This document shows, in pieces, positions 42,566-51,583 of a stretch of DNA of 64,000 bases (the first letter of the stretch is position 1; every line of letters starts with the position of its first letter). The stretch is from Chloroflexota bacterium (GTDB lineage: Bacteria; Chloroflexota; Dehalococcoidia; Bin125), in the NCBI GenBank assembly GCA_028875225.1, contig JAPPFB010000021.1, forward strand, positions 18,168 to 82,167, written 5' to 3'. A model generated the notes under the pieces. That model worked only from the letters and a program-made list of their open reading frames with translations, did not search any database and was not told where the DNA came from. Both the position numbers and the translations under genes were made by a program.

Positions 42566-43516
42566 ATGTCCCGCCTGCAACGGATTCGCAAGTGGATCGC
42601 GCCTCCTCTGCCGGAGGCCAGATCGACAGCGCCAACCCTGGACGAAGTTCGCCATCAGGTGCGGCAGATCGAGGTACGGGCTCGCCGCGCCCTGCGCGAC
42701 GAACTGGCCGGCGAGTATCGAACCGCTTTTCGCGGACGGGGTCTCGAGTTCGCCGAGTTGCAGCCGTACAACCCCGGCGACGATGTTCGCTCGATCGACT
42801 GGAAGGCCACAGCCAGACTGCGGACTCCTGTGGTCCGCCGCTACGTCGAAGAACGCGAGCAGACAGTGCTGATTCTGGTGGATGTCTCGGGATCGATGGG
42901 ATACGCCGCCTCAGGACCATCGGTACGGGACCGTGCGGTCGAGATCGCCGGCGTCCTGGGACTGGCAGCCGCGGCCGCGAACGACGTCGTGGGCGTCGCC
43001 GCATTCTCGACCGACGTCGTGCTGGCCGTGCCGCCGGCCAAGGGATCGAGTCATGTGCTGCGGATTCTGCGCGACCTGCTCACGCTGCAGGCCGAGGGGC
43101 GGACCGAACTCGCCCGCGCGCTGCGCTATGCCGGACGCGTCATGCGCAAGCGCGGCGTGGCGATCGTGATCTCCGACTTTGTCGCCACGCATCCGGACCA
43201 CGTCTGGGAACCGGCGCTGGCGCAGCTGAGCCGGAGGCATGACGTGGTCGCGGTGTGCCTGCGCGACGCGCGAGAAACCGCGCTGGCGGCAGCCGCTCGC
43301 GGCTCGATCGTGCACTGGGGCGGAGCCGAACGAGGAGACATGATCCTGGCCGACGACCGCATCTCCCGGACGCAGGAGCAGGAACTGGCGAACGAGCGGC
43401 GCCAGATGCTCGCTCGATTGCGCCAGTGCGGCTGCGACGCCGTGATGATTGATACAGACGAGGATTGGGTACCGGTGCTCATTGGACTCTTCCGTCAACG
43501 TCGGAGCCGGCAGTGA
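42566..43516 (+). CDS. DUF58 domain-containing VWA-like protein 1
   Basis: 316 residues, soluble. The DUF58 core is YNPGDDVRSIDWKATARLRT. It is followed by a VWA-like metal site, LVDVSGSM (DxSxS), and DFVATHPD near residue 206. Such proteins are typical MoxR partners and may present a target protein to the ATPase. Starts 7 bases after moxR and ends in a GTGA overlap with the next gene. Confidence 0.88.
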   Translation: MSRLQRIRKWIAPPLPEARSTAPTLDEVRHQVRQIEVRARRALRDELAGEYRTAFRGRGLEFAELQPYNPGDDVRSIDWKATARLRTPVVRRYVEEREQTVLILVDVSGSMGYAASGPSVRDRAVEIAGVLGLAAAAANDVVGVAAFSTDVVLAVPPAKGSSHVLRILRDLLTLQAEGRTELARALRYAGRVMRKRGVAIVISDFVATHPDHVWEPALAQLSRRHDVVAVCLRDARETALAAAARGSIVHWGGAERGDMILADDRISRTQEQELANERRQMLARLRQCGCDAVMIDTDEDWVPVLIGLFRQRRSRQ

Positions 43517-44397
43517 AGCGTCTGCTGCTCGGCCCGCTGTTGTGCTTCACGGCCGTGCTGCTGGCAGCGGGCGCCTCGGCTGAAGCACCAAGCGCCAGCG
43601 TGTCCGTTGTCCCCGAGGGCGAGCTGACGGTCGGCGATCCCGTCGAGATCCGGGTCAGCGTGATCCACGAAGCGGGCGCCCGCGTGCTGATGGACGGTTC
43701 GGTCGTGCAGATGGGGGGGATGGAGCCCTCGGCGCCGGTGATCACCGAAGTCAGCGAGACCGAGACGCTGGTTGTGTTCCAGACCCGAGCATTCGCCTCG
43801 GGCAGGTTCGACGTCGAGCTGCCGGCCATTCCCATCCAGCGCGCCGACCGGTCACTCAGCGAACTTCGCTTGCGGCAGGCGGCGATCACGATCACTTCGG
43901 TGCTGGACGGCCAGTCCGAGCCGAGGCCTATCACCGGTCCCGATCTGCTTCAGGGTGACGACCGCACACTGACTCCATGGATCGTGGGAATCATCGGCAT
44001 CGGCCTGGGATTCGTCCTGGCGCGCCTGCTGCGTCGACGCTATCGGCGGCCGGCGGTTGTTGCCGGAATCGCGGACGGCGAGATCGCGATGTCCGAATCG
44101 GTGACGTTTGAACTGGATGCGGCTCTCGAGCCGGCGGAACAATGCCGACGCCTGTCCACAGCCGTCCGATCACGTCTCGGCGAGGACTGGTCGCTGCCGG
44201 CGTCGGCGCTGACGTCGTCGGAGATCGGGCCGGCGCTAGCGGCTGCCGGGGCGCCCGGCGCGGTCGTCCTTCGTGTGACCCGTCTGCTGGAAGCCTGCGA
44301 CCGTGCTCAGTTCGGCGGCGAACTGCCGACCACCGACCGTCTGAGCGGCTACGTGCAACTCGCCGAAGCAATCTGGGCGGATGGAGATTCGTCGTGA
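43513..44397 (+). CDS. BatD-like exported membrane protein
   Basis: About 294 residues. The GTG at 43513 overlaps the previous stop and has CGGAG 7 bases upstream; it opens with a signal peptide (KRLLLGPLLCFTAVLLAAGA). Residues ~28-140 are beta-rich and extracytoplasmic (GELTVGDPVEIRVSV), like the Ig-type front of BatD. A membrane helix at ~157-175 (WIVGIIGIGLGFVLARLL) is followed by a cytoplasmic helical domain. Much shorter than classical BatD. Assignment rests on layout and position between DUF58 and batA. Confidence 0.65.
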   Translation: MKRLLLGPLLCFTAVLLAAGASAEAPSASVSVVPEGELTVGDPVEIRVSVIHEAGARVLMDGSVVQMGGMEPSAPVITEVSETETLVVFQTRAFASGRFDVELPAIPIQRADRSLSELRLRQAAITITSVLDGQSEPRPITGPDLLQGDDRTLTPWIVGIIGIGLGFVLARLLRRRYRRPAVVAGIADGEIAMSESVTFELDAALEPAEQCRRLSTAVRSRLGEDWSLPASALTSSEIGPALAAAGAPGAVVLRVTRLLEACDRAQFGGELPTTDRLSGYVQLAEAIWADGDSS

Positions 44398-45359
44398 GAT
44401 TCGACGATCCGGCCCTGCTCGGGTTGTTGGCGTTGCTGGCGCCGTACCTCTGGCTGCTCCGGCGAGAGTCGCGACTGGTCCGGCCTCGATATCTCTTGCC
44501 GCAGCTCTATGGCGCGCCGCCGTTGGCCGCTCGCGCGGGCCGGCGGATGCGCGCCATGCCCTGGCTGGCCACGCTGCGCGTCGTGGCGCTCGTCCTGATC
44601 ATCGTCGCCGCGACCAGACCCCAGGCGACGACCGTCGAGGCCGTCAAGCCGGCCGAAGGCATCGACATCGTCCTGGTGATCGATACATCGTCATCCATGA
44701 CCACCGCGCGCCTGGCCGACGACGAGACCCGGATGGAAGCGGCCCGCCGGGTGGCGCGGGATTTCATCGCCGATCGCCAGGCCAACGGCACCGACCGAAT
44801 CGGTCTGGTCATGTTCCAGCGGCGGGCGCTGGTGATGAGTCCGCTCACCCTTGATCTGGACTCGATTGATGAGATGGTCGAGGTCTCGGTGCGCAGCGGC
44901 CTGATTCCCGACGGCACGGCGCTCGGCGTCGCCACGATGGAAGCGATCGACCTCCTGCGCGGATCGGAAGCGGTGTCGCGAATCGTGGTCGTTCTGACCG
45001 ACGGCGAAAACAATGTGCCCGACATCACGCCCAACCAGGCGGCAGCCGTGGCTCGTGCAACCGGGGTCAAGCTCTACACGATTGGTCTGCCCGCCAACGC
45101 GCGTGCGGTCGGCGTTGGCTTCAGCGAGCTGACCCTGGTCTACATGGCCGATGAGACTGGCGGTGTTTATTTTCGCGCCACCGATTCACAGGAGTTGTCC
45201 GAGGCCTACCAATCGATTTCGGAGTTGGAACGTAAGCGGGTTGGCGACGAGCTGTTTCTGACGACCGAGGAACTCGCGCCCTGGTTCCTGCTCGCGGCCG
45301 GCGTGTTGCTCGTGCTGGAGATCGCCCTGCGCTCGAGCTGGTGGCGGAGGCTGCCGTGA
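44394..45359 (+). CDS. BatA-like VWA membrane protein
   Basis: About 321 residues. Two N-terminal membrane helices (LLGLLALLAPYLWLL and LRVVALVLIIVAATRP) precede a VWA domain with a full metal site: DTSSSM (DxSxS), the Thr in PDGTALG and the Asp in LTDGENN. A last helix (WFLLAAGVLLVLEIAL) closes the protein. GTG start with GGAG 8 bases ahead, overlapping the previous gene by four bases. The VWA domain faces the periplasm or outside. The Bat system supports envelope integrity or stress tolerance in bacteria where it was studied. Confidence 0.88.
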   Translation: MRFDDPALLGLLALLAPYLWLLRRESRLVRPRYLLPQLYGAPPLAARAGRRMRAMPWLATLRVVALVLIIVAATRPQATTVEAVKPAEGIDIVLVIDTSSSMTTARLADDETRMEAARRVARDFIADRQANGTDRIGLVMFQRRALVMSPLTLDLDSIDEMVEVSVRSGLIPDGTALGVATMEAIDLLRGSEAVSRIVVVLTDGENNVPDITPNQAAAVARATGVKLYTIGLPANARAVGVGFSELTLVYMADETGGVYFRATDSQELSEAYQSISELERKRVGDELFLTTEELAPWFLLAAGVLLVLEIALRSSWWRRLP

Positions 45360-47224
45360 TCGATCTCGGTTCGCCCGGCATGCTCGCGCTGTTGGCGTTG
45401 ATTCCTGCGGCCGGGATCGGATGGTGGTGGCTGTGGCGCGCGCGCCGGTTGCATCGGATGGCCGTTGGAGCCCGGGTCGCAGGTGTTCGCCGGGGCACGA
45501 GGATGTCGCGCGCCCTGCTGCTGCTGGCGCTGGCGCTGCTCGCGGTGGCGTCGTCTCGGCCGATGTGGAACGCGGGTCAACAGACGCTGGGACGGTCGGA
45601 TGTCTCTCTCGTCGTCGCACTGGACGTCTCGCTGAGCATGGCCGCAGAAGACATCGGCGGCGGCGGCGAGCGGGTCAGCCGGTTTACCGCCGCCAAGTCC
45701 GAGATCCAGCGCCTGATCGACGGTCGCCGGGGAGATCGGGTCGGGCTCGTGATCTTTGCCGGCGATGCGTTTCTCCGATTCCCGCTGACCCGCGATCACG
45801 AAGCGGCGTTGCAAGTCCTTGAGGCGCTGGAACCGGGTGAAGCGCTGGTCGTTCCCGGCTCGAACATCGCCAGTGGCATCGAACTGGCAGCCGCCACCAT
45901 CGTCCGGGCGTCGGAGGAGGACGGCGCGAGCGATCTGAGCGGCGCGATCGCCGTTGTCAGCGATGGCGAGGTACACGTGGGAGACGCCGAGGCGGCGGCT
46001 TCTGTGGCGCGAGCGCAGGGACTGCAGGTGTTCGCGGTCGGCGTTGGCTCCGAGCGTGGCGCGACGATCCCGATCGAGGCCTCGGGCGAGCCGAAGCTCG
46101 ATCCGGAGACCGACGCGCCGATCGTGACACGGCTCGATGCTGCGCATCTGGAGCGCATCGCGGCCGCCGGGGGAGGCCGGTATCTCCGGCTGGATCGGCC
46201 CGGCGCCATGGCCGCGATGAACGCCGATTTCGCCGCGCTCGATCTGGTCCGCGACCTGGTCGTCGAAGAGACGGCGCTGGCGGAACAGTTTCAGTGGTTT
46301 GCCGGCGCGGCGGCAGTGGCCTTGCTTGGCGCGCTCGCCGCGCGCGTGTTTGGATGGTCGCTGGGCGGTCGCTTCGGTCTTGCCTCACTGGGCGCGCTGG
46401 CCGCCGCCATGCTGGTCGCGAGCGGCTGCGGGGGTCCGAGCGTGGAGCAACTCAATCGCGACGGCGTCAGTCATTACGAGGCGAGCCGGTACGCCGAAGC
46501 GCTCGAGTCGTGGCGCGAGGCCCAGGAGTTCGCTCGCGTCACCGACGTCGGGATCGATCCCCGGCTGCATCTCAACGCCGGTCGCGCACTGCATCAGCTG
46601 GGCGAACTCGACCGCGCAGAGACTGAGACGCTGAGCGCTTTGCGATCCGAGGATGCGGCCGTTCGCGCGATGGCCTGGTTTCACGCAGGCAACCATCGTT
46701 GGGCCGGCGACGATCTGCTGGGCGCGCGCCTGGCCTTCATCGAGGCGCTGCGCGAGTCGCCGACGCTGCTTGACGCCAAGATCAACCTCGAAATCATCAA
46801 TGGATTACTCGTTTCGCTCCTGGAAGAGGATGACGGGCAGTCTGGCGGCGAGCAAACGGGAGAGAGCGGGCAAGCTGGCCAGCCGTCGCCGTCCAACGAG
46901 TCGGCTGCCGGCCCCTCGGAGCAGGCAACGCCTGGTCAGGGAGAGCCCGGCCAGGCCGCCAGCGAAGGTCCGAGCCAGTCGGCGGCGGGAGGTCAAGAGG
47001 GCGTCGGTGCAGAACCGACGACGCCCACGTTCAGCGAAGAGGAATCGCTGCTGATGCGGCGACAGTCGGCGATGAGGGATCTACAGGCAGCACTGGCCGA
47101 GTTGCCGCTGGAAAACGCCAGCCTGGAACAGGCGCTGGCCGTGCTGGACGCGCTGCGTGCGGTGCCCGGCGACCGCCTGGCGGCCGGGCGACTCGGTTTC
47201 GGGAGCCGGCCGCTCGATTGGTGA
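45356..47224 (+). CDS. BatB-BatC-like fusion: VWA domain plus TPR domain
   Basis: About 622 residues. Two N-terminal helices, then a VWA domain (82-290) with LDVSLS metal site, Ser in VPGSNIASG and VVSDGE. Two helices at ~315-357 end in VASGCGG, a lipobox-like sequence with C358, just as a lipoprotein signal would. Residues ~362-475 hold TPR-like repeats (YEASRYAEALESWREAQEFA). Residues ~480-550 are Gln/Ser/Gly-rich and disordered. BatB (VWA) and BatC (TPR) are usually separate proteins. GTG start overlapping batA. The stop is 2 bases from the convergent transglutaminase-like gene. Confidence 0.82.
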   Translation: MIDLGSPGMLALLALIPAAGIGWWWLWRARRLHRMAVGARVAGVRRGTRMSRALLLLALALLAVASSRPMWNAGQQTLGRSDVSLVVALDVSLSMAAEDIGGGGERVSRFTAAKSEIQRLIDGRRGDRVGLVIFAGDAFLRFPLTRDHEAALQVLEALEPGEALVVPGSNIASGIELAAATIVRASEEDGASDLSGAIAVVSDGEVHVGDAEAAASVARAQGLQVFAVGVGSERGATIPIEASGEPKLDPETDAPIVTRLDAAHLERIAAAGGGRYLRLDRPGAMAAMNADFAALDLVRDLVVEETALAEQFQWFAGAAAVALLGALAARVFGWSLGGRFGLASLGALAAAMLVASGCGGPSVEQLNRDGVSHYEASRYAEALESWREAQEFARVTDVGIDPRLHLNAGRALHQLGELDRAETETLSALRSEDAAVRAMAWFHAGNHRWAGDDLLGARLAFIEALRESPTLLDAKINLEIINGLLVSLLEEDDGQSGGEQTGESGQAGQPSPSNESAAGPSEQATPGQGEPGQAASEGPSQSAAGGQEGVGAEPTTPTFSEEESLLMRRQSAMRDLQAALAELPLENASLEQALAVLDALRAVPGDRLAAGRLGFGSRPLDW

Positions 47225-47226
47225 GC

Positions 47227-50094
47227 CTAGTCGCCGGCCGGGGCGGGAGCCGTCGGCTCTGTCGGCTCAATCTCTTGCTCTGCGTCCACGGCGGGTTTCG
47301 CTGGAATGCGCAGGGCCTGGCGAACCAGGGCGGAGCGCAGCATCTTCCACAGCCGCGTGGTCGTCGCGCGCTCTTCCTCGCTCAGCGTCTTACGACCAAA
47401 TCGAGTCGCGGTGTAGTGATCCGCGAGGTCGATGGCCGGCGTCCCCAGCCCCAGGACCTGATCGATCCGTCTCGCGTGTTCCTGCGGGGTTGTCGAATCG
47501 TCCGCGCCGATCCCGGTCCAGCGGGCAAGCCGCGTGGCCGAGACCCAGTGCCGGGCGGTCGGTTCCAGCCCGCGCAGGGAGAGCCGCCAGATCAGCCAGA
47601 AGAGCACGATCAGCGCGACGGCGATGCTGGCGAAAATCGTTGGTCCCAGCCAGTACCACTTGCTCGGCCCCTGTTGCAATCGCAGGTTGTCGGCCGGCAC
47701 CGTTCCCGCGGCCAGGTACTGCAAGATGTCGTCGAGTACCACGTCGGCCAGACTCACGCCGCCTGATCCCGGTCGGAGGTCGAAGCGTGGAGTGGCCAGG
47801 CGCTGCGCGGCGATCCGCCGGCCGGCTCCGCCGCCACCGGCAATGGAGGCCAGGGCTTCATCCGCCGATGTCGTCGGCGTGGGGTCGAAGTCGACCCAGC
47901 CGAAGTCCGGGAAGTAGACCTCGACCCAGGCGTAGGCGTCGTGGCCGCGGACGATGTAGTTCTGGGTGCGATCGTCGAAGTTGTTGGCGCTGAGCACGAA
48001 ACCGGTCGCGATTCGCGCGGGCACGCCGGCCAGGCGCAGCAGAATCGCCATCGAAGACGCGTGGTAGTCGTAGTAGCCGCCGATCGGCCGGCCGTCGTCA
48101 TTGTTTTCGAACAGGAACCAGTAGACCGCGTCGGACTTGGCCGGCGGCAGCTCGATGTCGGTGGTCAACGGATACAGCGGGATCGCCTCGCCGTCGTCGC
48201 CGCGTACGACTCGGCCGTCTTCGTCGATCGCCGGGGCGGCGCGCAGATACGTCTCAATCGCCGATGCGATCGAGTACGGGTTGTAGCCATTGTCATCGCG
48301 CAAGGGGTCGGGCCCGAGATTGAAGCTCCTCGCGATCTGGTGCAACAGACCCGTCAGGTTGGCCAGTTCTTCTTCCTCATACTCAGGCAGTTGCAGGAAG
48401 GTCTCGCTCACCCACAGCGGATAGTCGTTCCCCGCTCCGGCCAGCGCGCCTTCGTTTGCGCCGGATACCGTACCGGTGATCTGATAGGTGAATCCCGCCC
48501 TGACCCGGCGCTGCGTCGGGCGCAGCGAGAGGACATCGGTCTCCTCGGGCACCGAGCGCAACAGCAGACCGACCGGCGCGCCGCTCTTCGAGTCCACAGC
48601 CACGTCAACCAGTGTGTACTGGGCCGGCACGTAGCTGGCCACCTCGTCGGCAGATGGCGGCTCAATCTCATCGTCCGCGTGCTCATTGCCTAGCGCGATT
48701 CGATCGCTGATTGCGGCCAGCGGCGACTCCAGGTCGGTACCGGCGAATCGGTCCGGTTGGGCGAAGTCGACGGTGAAGTCGACGGACGCCAGGGTGTCGA
48801 CCCTCAGATCCTTGTTGGCGATCACCGGCGCGCCGAACGAGAACATGACGGCCGGAGATTTCTCGACCGAGATCTGAGCGGCGACCGGACGGCGATCCAG
48901 GTATTCGCTGGTCATCACGGTGCCCTCGTTCTCCACCGATGTGTCGTCCGCCACCGAGGAACCGCTGATCGGTTCGAGTTCCCTGACGGTCCGCGCGACC
49001 GACGGAGATTGACGCCAGCCTCGGCCGGTGTACTCGTCATACGCCGCGCCGCGCAGCAGTCCCGGTTCGGTCGCGGCGGCGCGCATGATGATCGCGTCAC
49101 CGGGATCGACGTCGCCCTGCAGGACGAGGAAGTTGTCGAACGAGTGAACCGGCACGCCGCGGCGCGAGTCGATTCCGCTGAACAGTCGGCGGAAGTCGTC
49201 GTTCAGGCCGTCGAACGGCTCGGCGATTGCCGACCAGGCGTCTTCGAGCGCTTGCGACTCATCGGGCCGCGGAATCGCTCGCGAGAGGCTGAGCAACAGC
49301 ACGATGGCCAGCATCGTGGCGCCGAGGAACGAGAGCGAAATCCAGTCGGGATAGGCCGAGCCCTGCGCCCGCCAGCGATCCATCCGGCGCAGCAGCGATG
49401 CCCGCATCAGCAGCAGCATCGAACCGGTCAGGAAGAATCCGTAGGAGAGATTCCATTGCCGGTCGGACAGATAGGAGATGTTGACGGCCAGCAAGGCGCC
49501 GAGCAGGATCATGGCGACCCAGGCATTGCGCCAGCGAGCGACCGCGTACGCGCCCAGGAACGCTGCGATGAAGACAAAGACATCGGTGAAGAAGACGAAG
49601 GGCAGGTTGTCGGTCGTCAGGCCTGAACTGAAGGCCTGCTTGAACCAGTCCTGGAAGCGGAACCCGAAGTCCGTGAACCGGTCCCAGAACAGCGGCTGAC
49701 CGCCCAGCGTCTCCATCTGGGTGATCTGCGCCATGATGATCAGACCGCCCACGACGATTGCGATGAGCATCGCGAACGGCCAGCGCAGCCGGCGAATCTG
49801 TCCCAGGGCAATTGCCAGGATCACCGCAGCCGCGGCGGTGATCCGCAGGTCGGGCATGTCGGCGACCCAACCGGCGATGTAGATGCTGTTGGCCGTCGAG
49901 AGCGCGACCAACAGCAGGATGCCGAACGTGATCGTCGTCTCAAGCAAGCGCTGCGCGTTGGTCAGTGACTGCTGCTGGCCGGAGACGACCAGCGTCTCAG
50001 CGCTGGATCGTCGGGCGAAGAACCGCCGTTCCGCCTCCTGGACGTTGGAGGTCGCTTCGCGCTGTTCGTCCGGCTGCGGAGGCCTGGCGCTCAT
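47227..50094 (-). CDS. TgpA-like transglutaminase-fold membrane protein, catalytic residues replaced
   Basis: 955 residues. About six membrane helices occupy residues ~50-290, then a large outer region with the transglutaminase core (~640-745), one helix at ~812-834 (GPTIFASIAVALIVLFWLIW) and a cytoplasmic DUF4129-like tail (TPQEHARRIDQVLGLG). Family members read G-x-C-E-x-F-A where this has GYYDYHA, placing Y675 at the nucleophile Cys; they read DAHAW where this has DAYAW, placing Y721 at the catalytic His. The third residue, D737 in DFDPTP, is kept. The fold looks sound but the enzyme should be inactive. ATGA overlap with the DUF58 gene. Confidence 0.85.
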   Translation of the reverse strand: MSARPPQPDEQREATSNVQEAERRFFARRSSAETLVVSGQQQSLTNAQRLLETTITFGILLLVALSTANSIYIAGWVADMPDLRITAAAAVILAIALGQIRRLRWPFAMLIAIVVGGLIIMAQITQMETLGGQPLFWDRFTDFGFRFQDWFKQAFSSGLTTDNLPFVFFTDVFVFIAAFLGAYAVARWRNAWVAMILLGALLAVNISYLSDRQWNLSYGFFLTGSMLLLMRASLLRRMDRWRAQGSAYPDWISLSFLGATMLAIVLLLSLSRAIPRPDESQALEDAWSAIAEPFDGLNDDFRRLFSGIDSRRGVPVHSFDNFLVLQGDVDPGDAIIMRAAATEPGLLRGAAYDEYTGRGWRQSPSVARTVRELEPISGSSVADDTSVENEGTVMTSEYLDRRPVAAQISVEKSPAVMFSFGAPVIANKDLRVDTLASVDFTVDFAQPDRFAGTDLESPLAAISDRIALGNEHADDEIEPPSADEVASYVPAQYTLVDVAVDSKSGAPVGLLLRSVPEETDVLSLRPTQRRVRAGFTYQITGTVSGANEGALAGAGNDYPLWVSETFLQLPEYEEEELANLTGLLHQIARSFNLGPDPLRDDNGYNPYSIASAIETYLRAAPAIDEDGRVVRGDDGEAIPLYPLTTDIELPPAKSDAVYWFLFENNDDGRPIGGYYDYHASSMAILLRLAGVPARIATGFVLSANNFDDRTQNYIVRGHDAYAWVEVYFPDFGWVDFDPTPTTSADEALASIAGGGGAGRRIAAQRLATPRFDLRPGSGGVSLADVVLDDILQYLAAGTVPADNLRLQQGPSKWYWLGPTIFASIAVALIVLFWLIWRLSLRGLEPTARHWVSATRLARWTGIGADDSTTPQEHARRIDQVLGLGTPAIDLADHYTATRFGRKTLSEEERATTTRLWKMLRSALVRQALRIPAKPAVDAEQEIEPTEPTAPAPAGD

Positions 50095-51542
50095 TGGACA
50101 GCCGTCTCTTCACTTGATGACTGGACGGCGCTTTCGTCGTTGCTCCAGTCGCTCTCGGGCCGAACCTCTTCCATTTCCATGCTGGCCTGAACAGCGGGCG
50201 CGCCGCCCGCCCCGTTGCTTCCATTGGGCGGCGTCTCGGCGGACAACGCGACGCCGGACGCCCTGCCGCCGCCGGGGATCTGGCCCACCATGACGGCCGG
50301 AATGTGATCACCCTTGCGGATCAGGTTGACCTGAACGCCCAGCGCCCGCAGCTCGATCGCGGTCGCCGCCGCGCCCGCGCGTCCGCCCCACGATTCCAGG
50401 TCGATCATTGCCACTGCCGCCTTGACGCCGCGCTGGGTCAACGTGCGGATCGCGCCCTGCCAGCGCGGATCGGTGGAGCCGGTGACCACAATGACGGTCG
50501 TGTGCCGACCCCAGCGCCGCGACTGTTGGTAAAGAATCGAGGCGACCGGGACCGTGCCGACCGCCTGCGCCACGGCGAGCGATTCGAGCATGCGGCCGAA
50601 GTGCTGGGAGCCGCGGTCCGGCTCGATCACATCGAGTCGTTCGCCGAACATCATCAGGCCCACCGAGCGATTCTGATTGATGAACAGCCGCACGACCGAG
50701 GCAGCGACGGTCACGGCGGTCTCGATCGTTGCGTCGTCGCCTGTGCCGATATGGTCCTGACTCGAGAGGTCGAGGATCACCCAGAGATGAGATGCGGGGT
50801 CAAGCTCGAATGTCTTGACTTTCAGCGAACCGGTGCGCAGGCTGCTCTTCCAGTGAATCCGATTGACCGAGTCGCCCGGTTCGTAGTCGCGGATGCCGGA
50901 TGCGTTGGGTGTGACGTAATGGGTGCGGCGTCGAAATCGGCCTTCGCCGGGCAGGTTGGCGGGCGGCGCGGAGTAGCGCGGCAGTTCGAGCGCGCGCGGA
51001 TACACCACCAGCCCACGACGATGCCCGAACCGCATCTCTCGGCTGAAGATGTCGAACGGATCGGAGCTGCGCACCGTGATCGGTCCGAGGTTGTATAAGC
51101 CCCGCCGATGGCATGTCGTCTGCACGCGCCAGTTACGGTGACTGGTCCGGCCCAGCGAGGTCACAAACTGTGCCGTGTGCCCGGGCAGGTCGGACGCCTC
51201 CTCCACTTCCAGCCAGAGCTTGGGGATGGCCGAGTCGTTGATGACTTCGAACCGTTCGACGATCGATTCGCCGGCCTGGACCCGATCACGGGATCGCGAC
51301 ATGCGTACGCGGACTCCCTGACCCGAGGACCAGGTCCAGAATCCAGCCAGAATCAGCCCGAAGAGCAACGTGTAGCCGAGGCGTTGGGGCAGCCAGTAGT
51401 TCGACGCGAACCCGACGGCGAAGGCGACGATGGTCAGCGTGACGACGATGCTCAGCGAGCGGCGCGTGCCGAAGGTCGCGCGCCAGGCTCCGCCGAAGAT
51501 CAAGCGGAATGGATTGGCTATTGCTCCAGCGAGGCCGCGCAC
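50091..51542 (-). CDS. DUF58 domain-containing membrane protein 2
   Basis: 483 residues. Two N-terminal membrane helices (SIVVTLTIVAFAVGF and LGYTLLFGLILAGFWTW), a beta-rich segment (ESIVERFEVINDSAIPKLWL) and the DUF58 core YEPGDSVNRIHWKSSLRTGS. A VWA-like part follows in which LWVILDLSSQ replaces the full DxSxS metal site. The last ~75 residues are Gly/Ala/Glu-rich. Unlike the DUF58 protein of the other module it is membrane-bound. Follows moxR2 by 41 bases. Confidence 0.88.
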   Translation of the reverse strand: MRGLAGAIANPFRLIFGGAWRATFGTRRSLSIVVTLTIVAFAVGFASNYWLPQRLGYTLLFGLILAGFWTWSSGQGVRVRMSRSRDRVQAGESIVERFEVINDSAIPKLWLEVEEASDLPGHTAQFVTSLGRTSHRNWRVQTTCHRRGLYNLGPITVRSSDPFDIFSREMRFGHRRGLVVYPRALELPRYSAPPANLPGEGRFRRRTHYVTPNASGIRDYEPGDSVNRIHWKSSLRTGSLKVKTFELDPASHLWVILDLSSQDHIGTGDDATIETAVTVAASVVRLFINQNRSVGLMMFGERLDVIEPDRGSQHFGRMLESLAVAQAVGTVPVASILYQQSRRWGRHTTVIVVTGSTDPRWQGAIRTLTQRGVKAAVAMIDLESWGGRAGAAATAIELRALGVQVNLIRKGDHIPAVMVGQIPGGGRASGVALSAETPPNGSNGAGGAPAVQASMEMEEVRPESDWSNDESAVQSSSEETAVQ

Positions 51543-51583
51543 CGTCTAGTCCGTTTCGCGATCCGGGCCGGAGCTCCGGCAGG

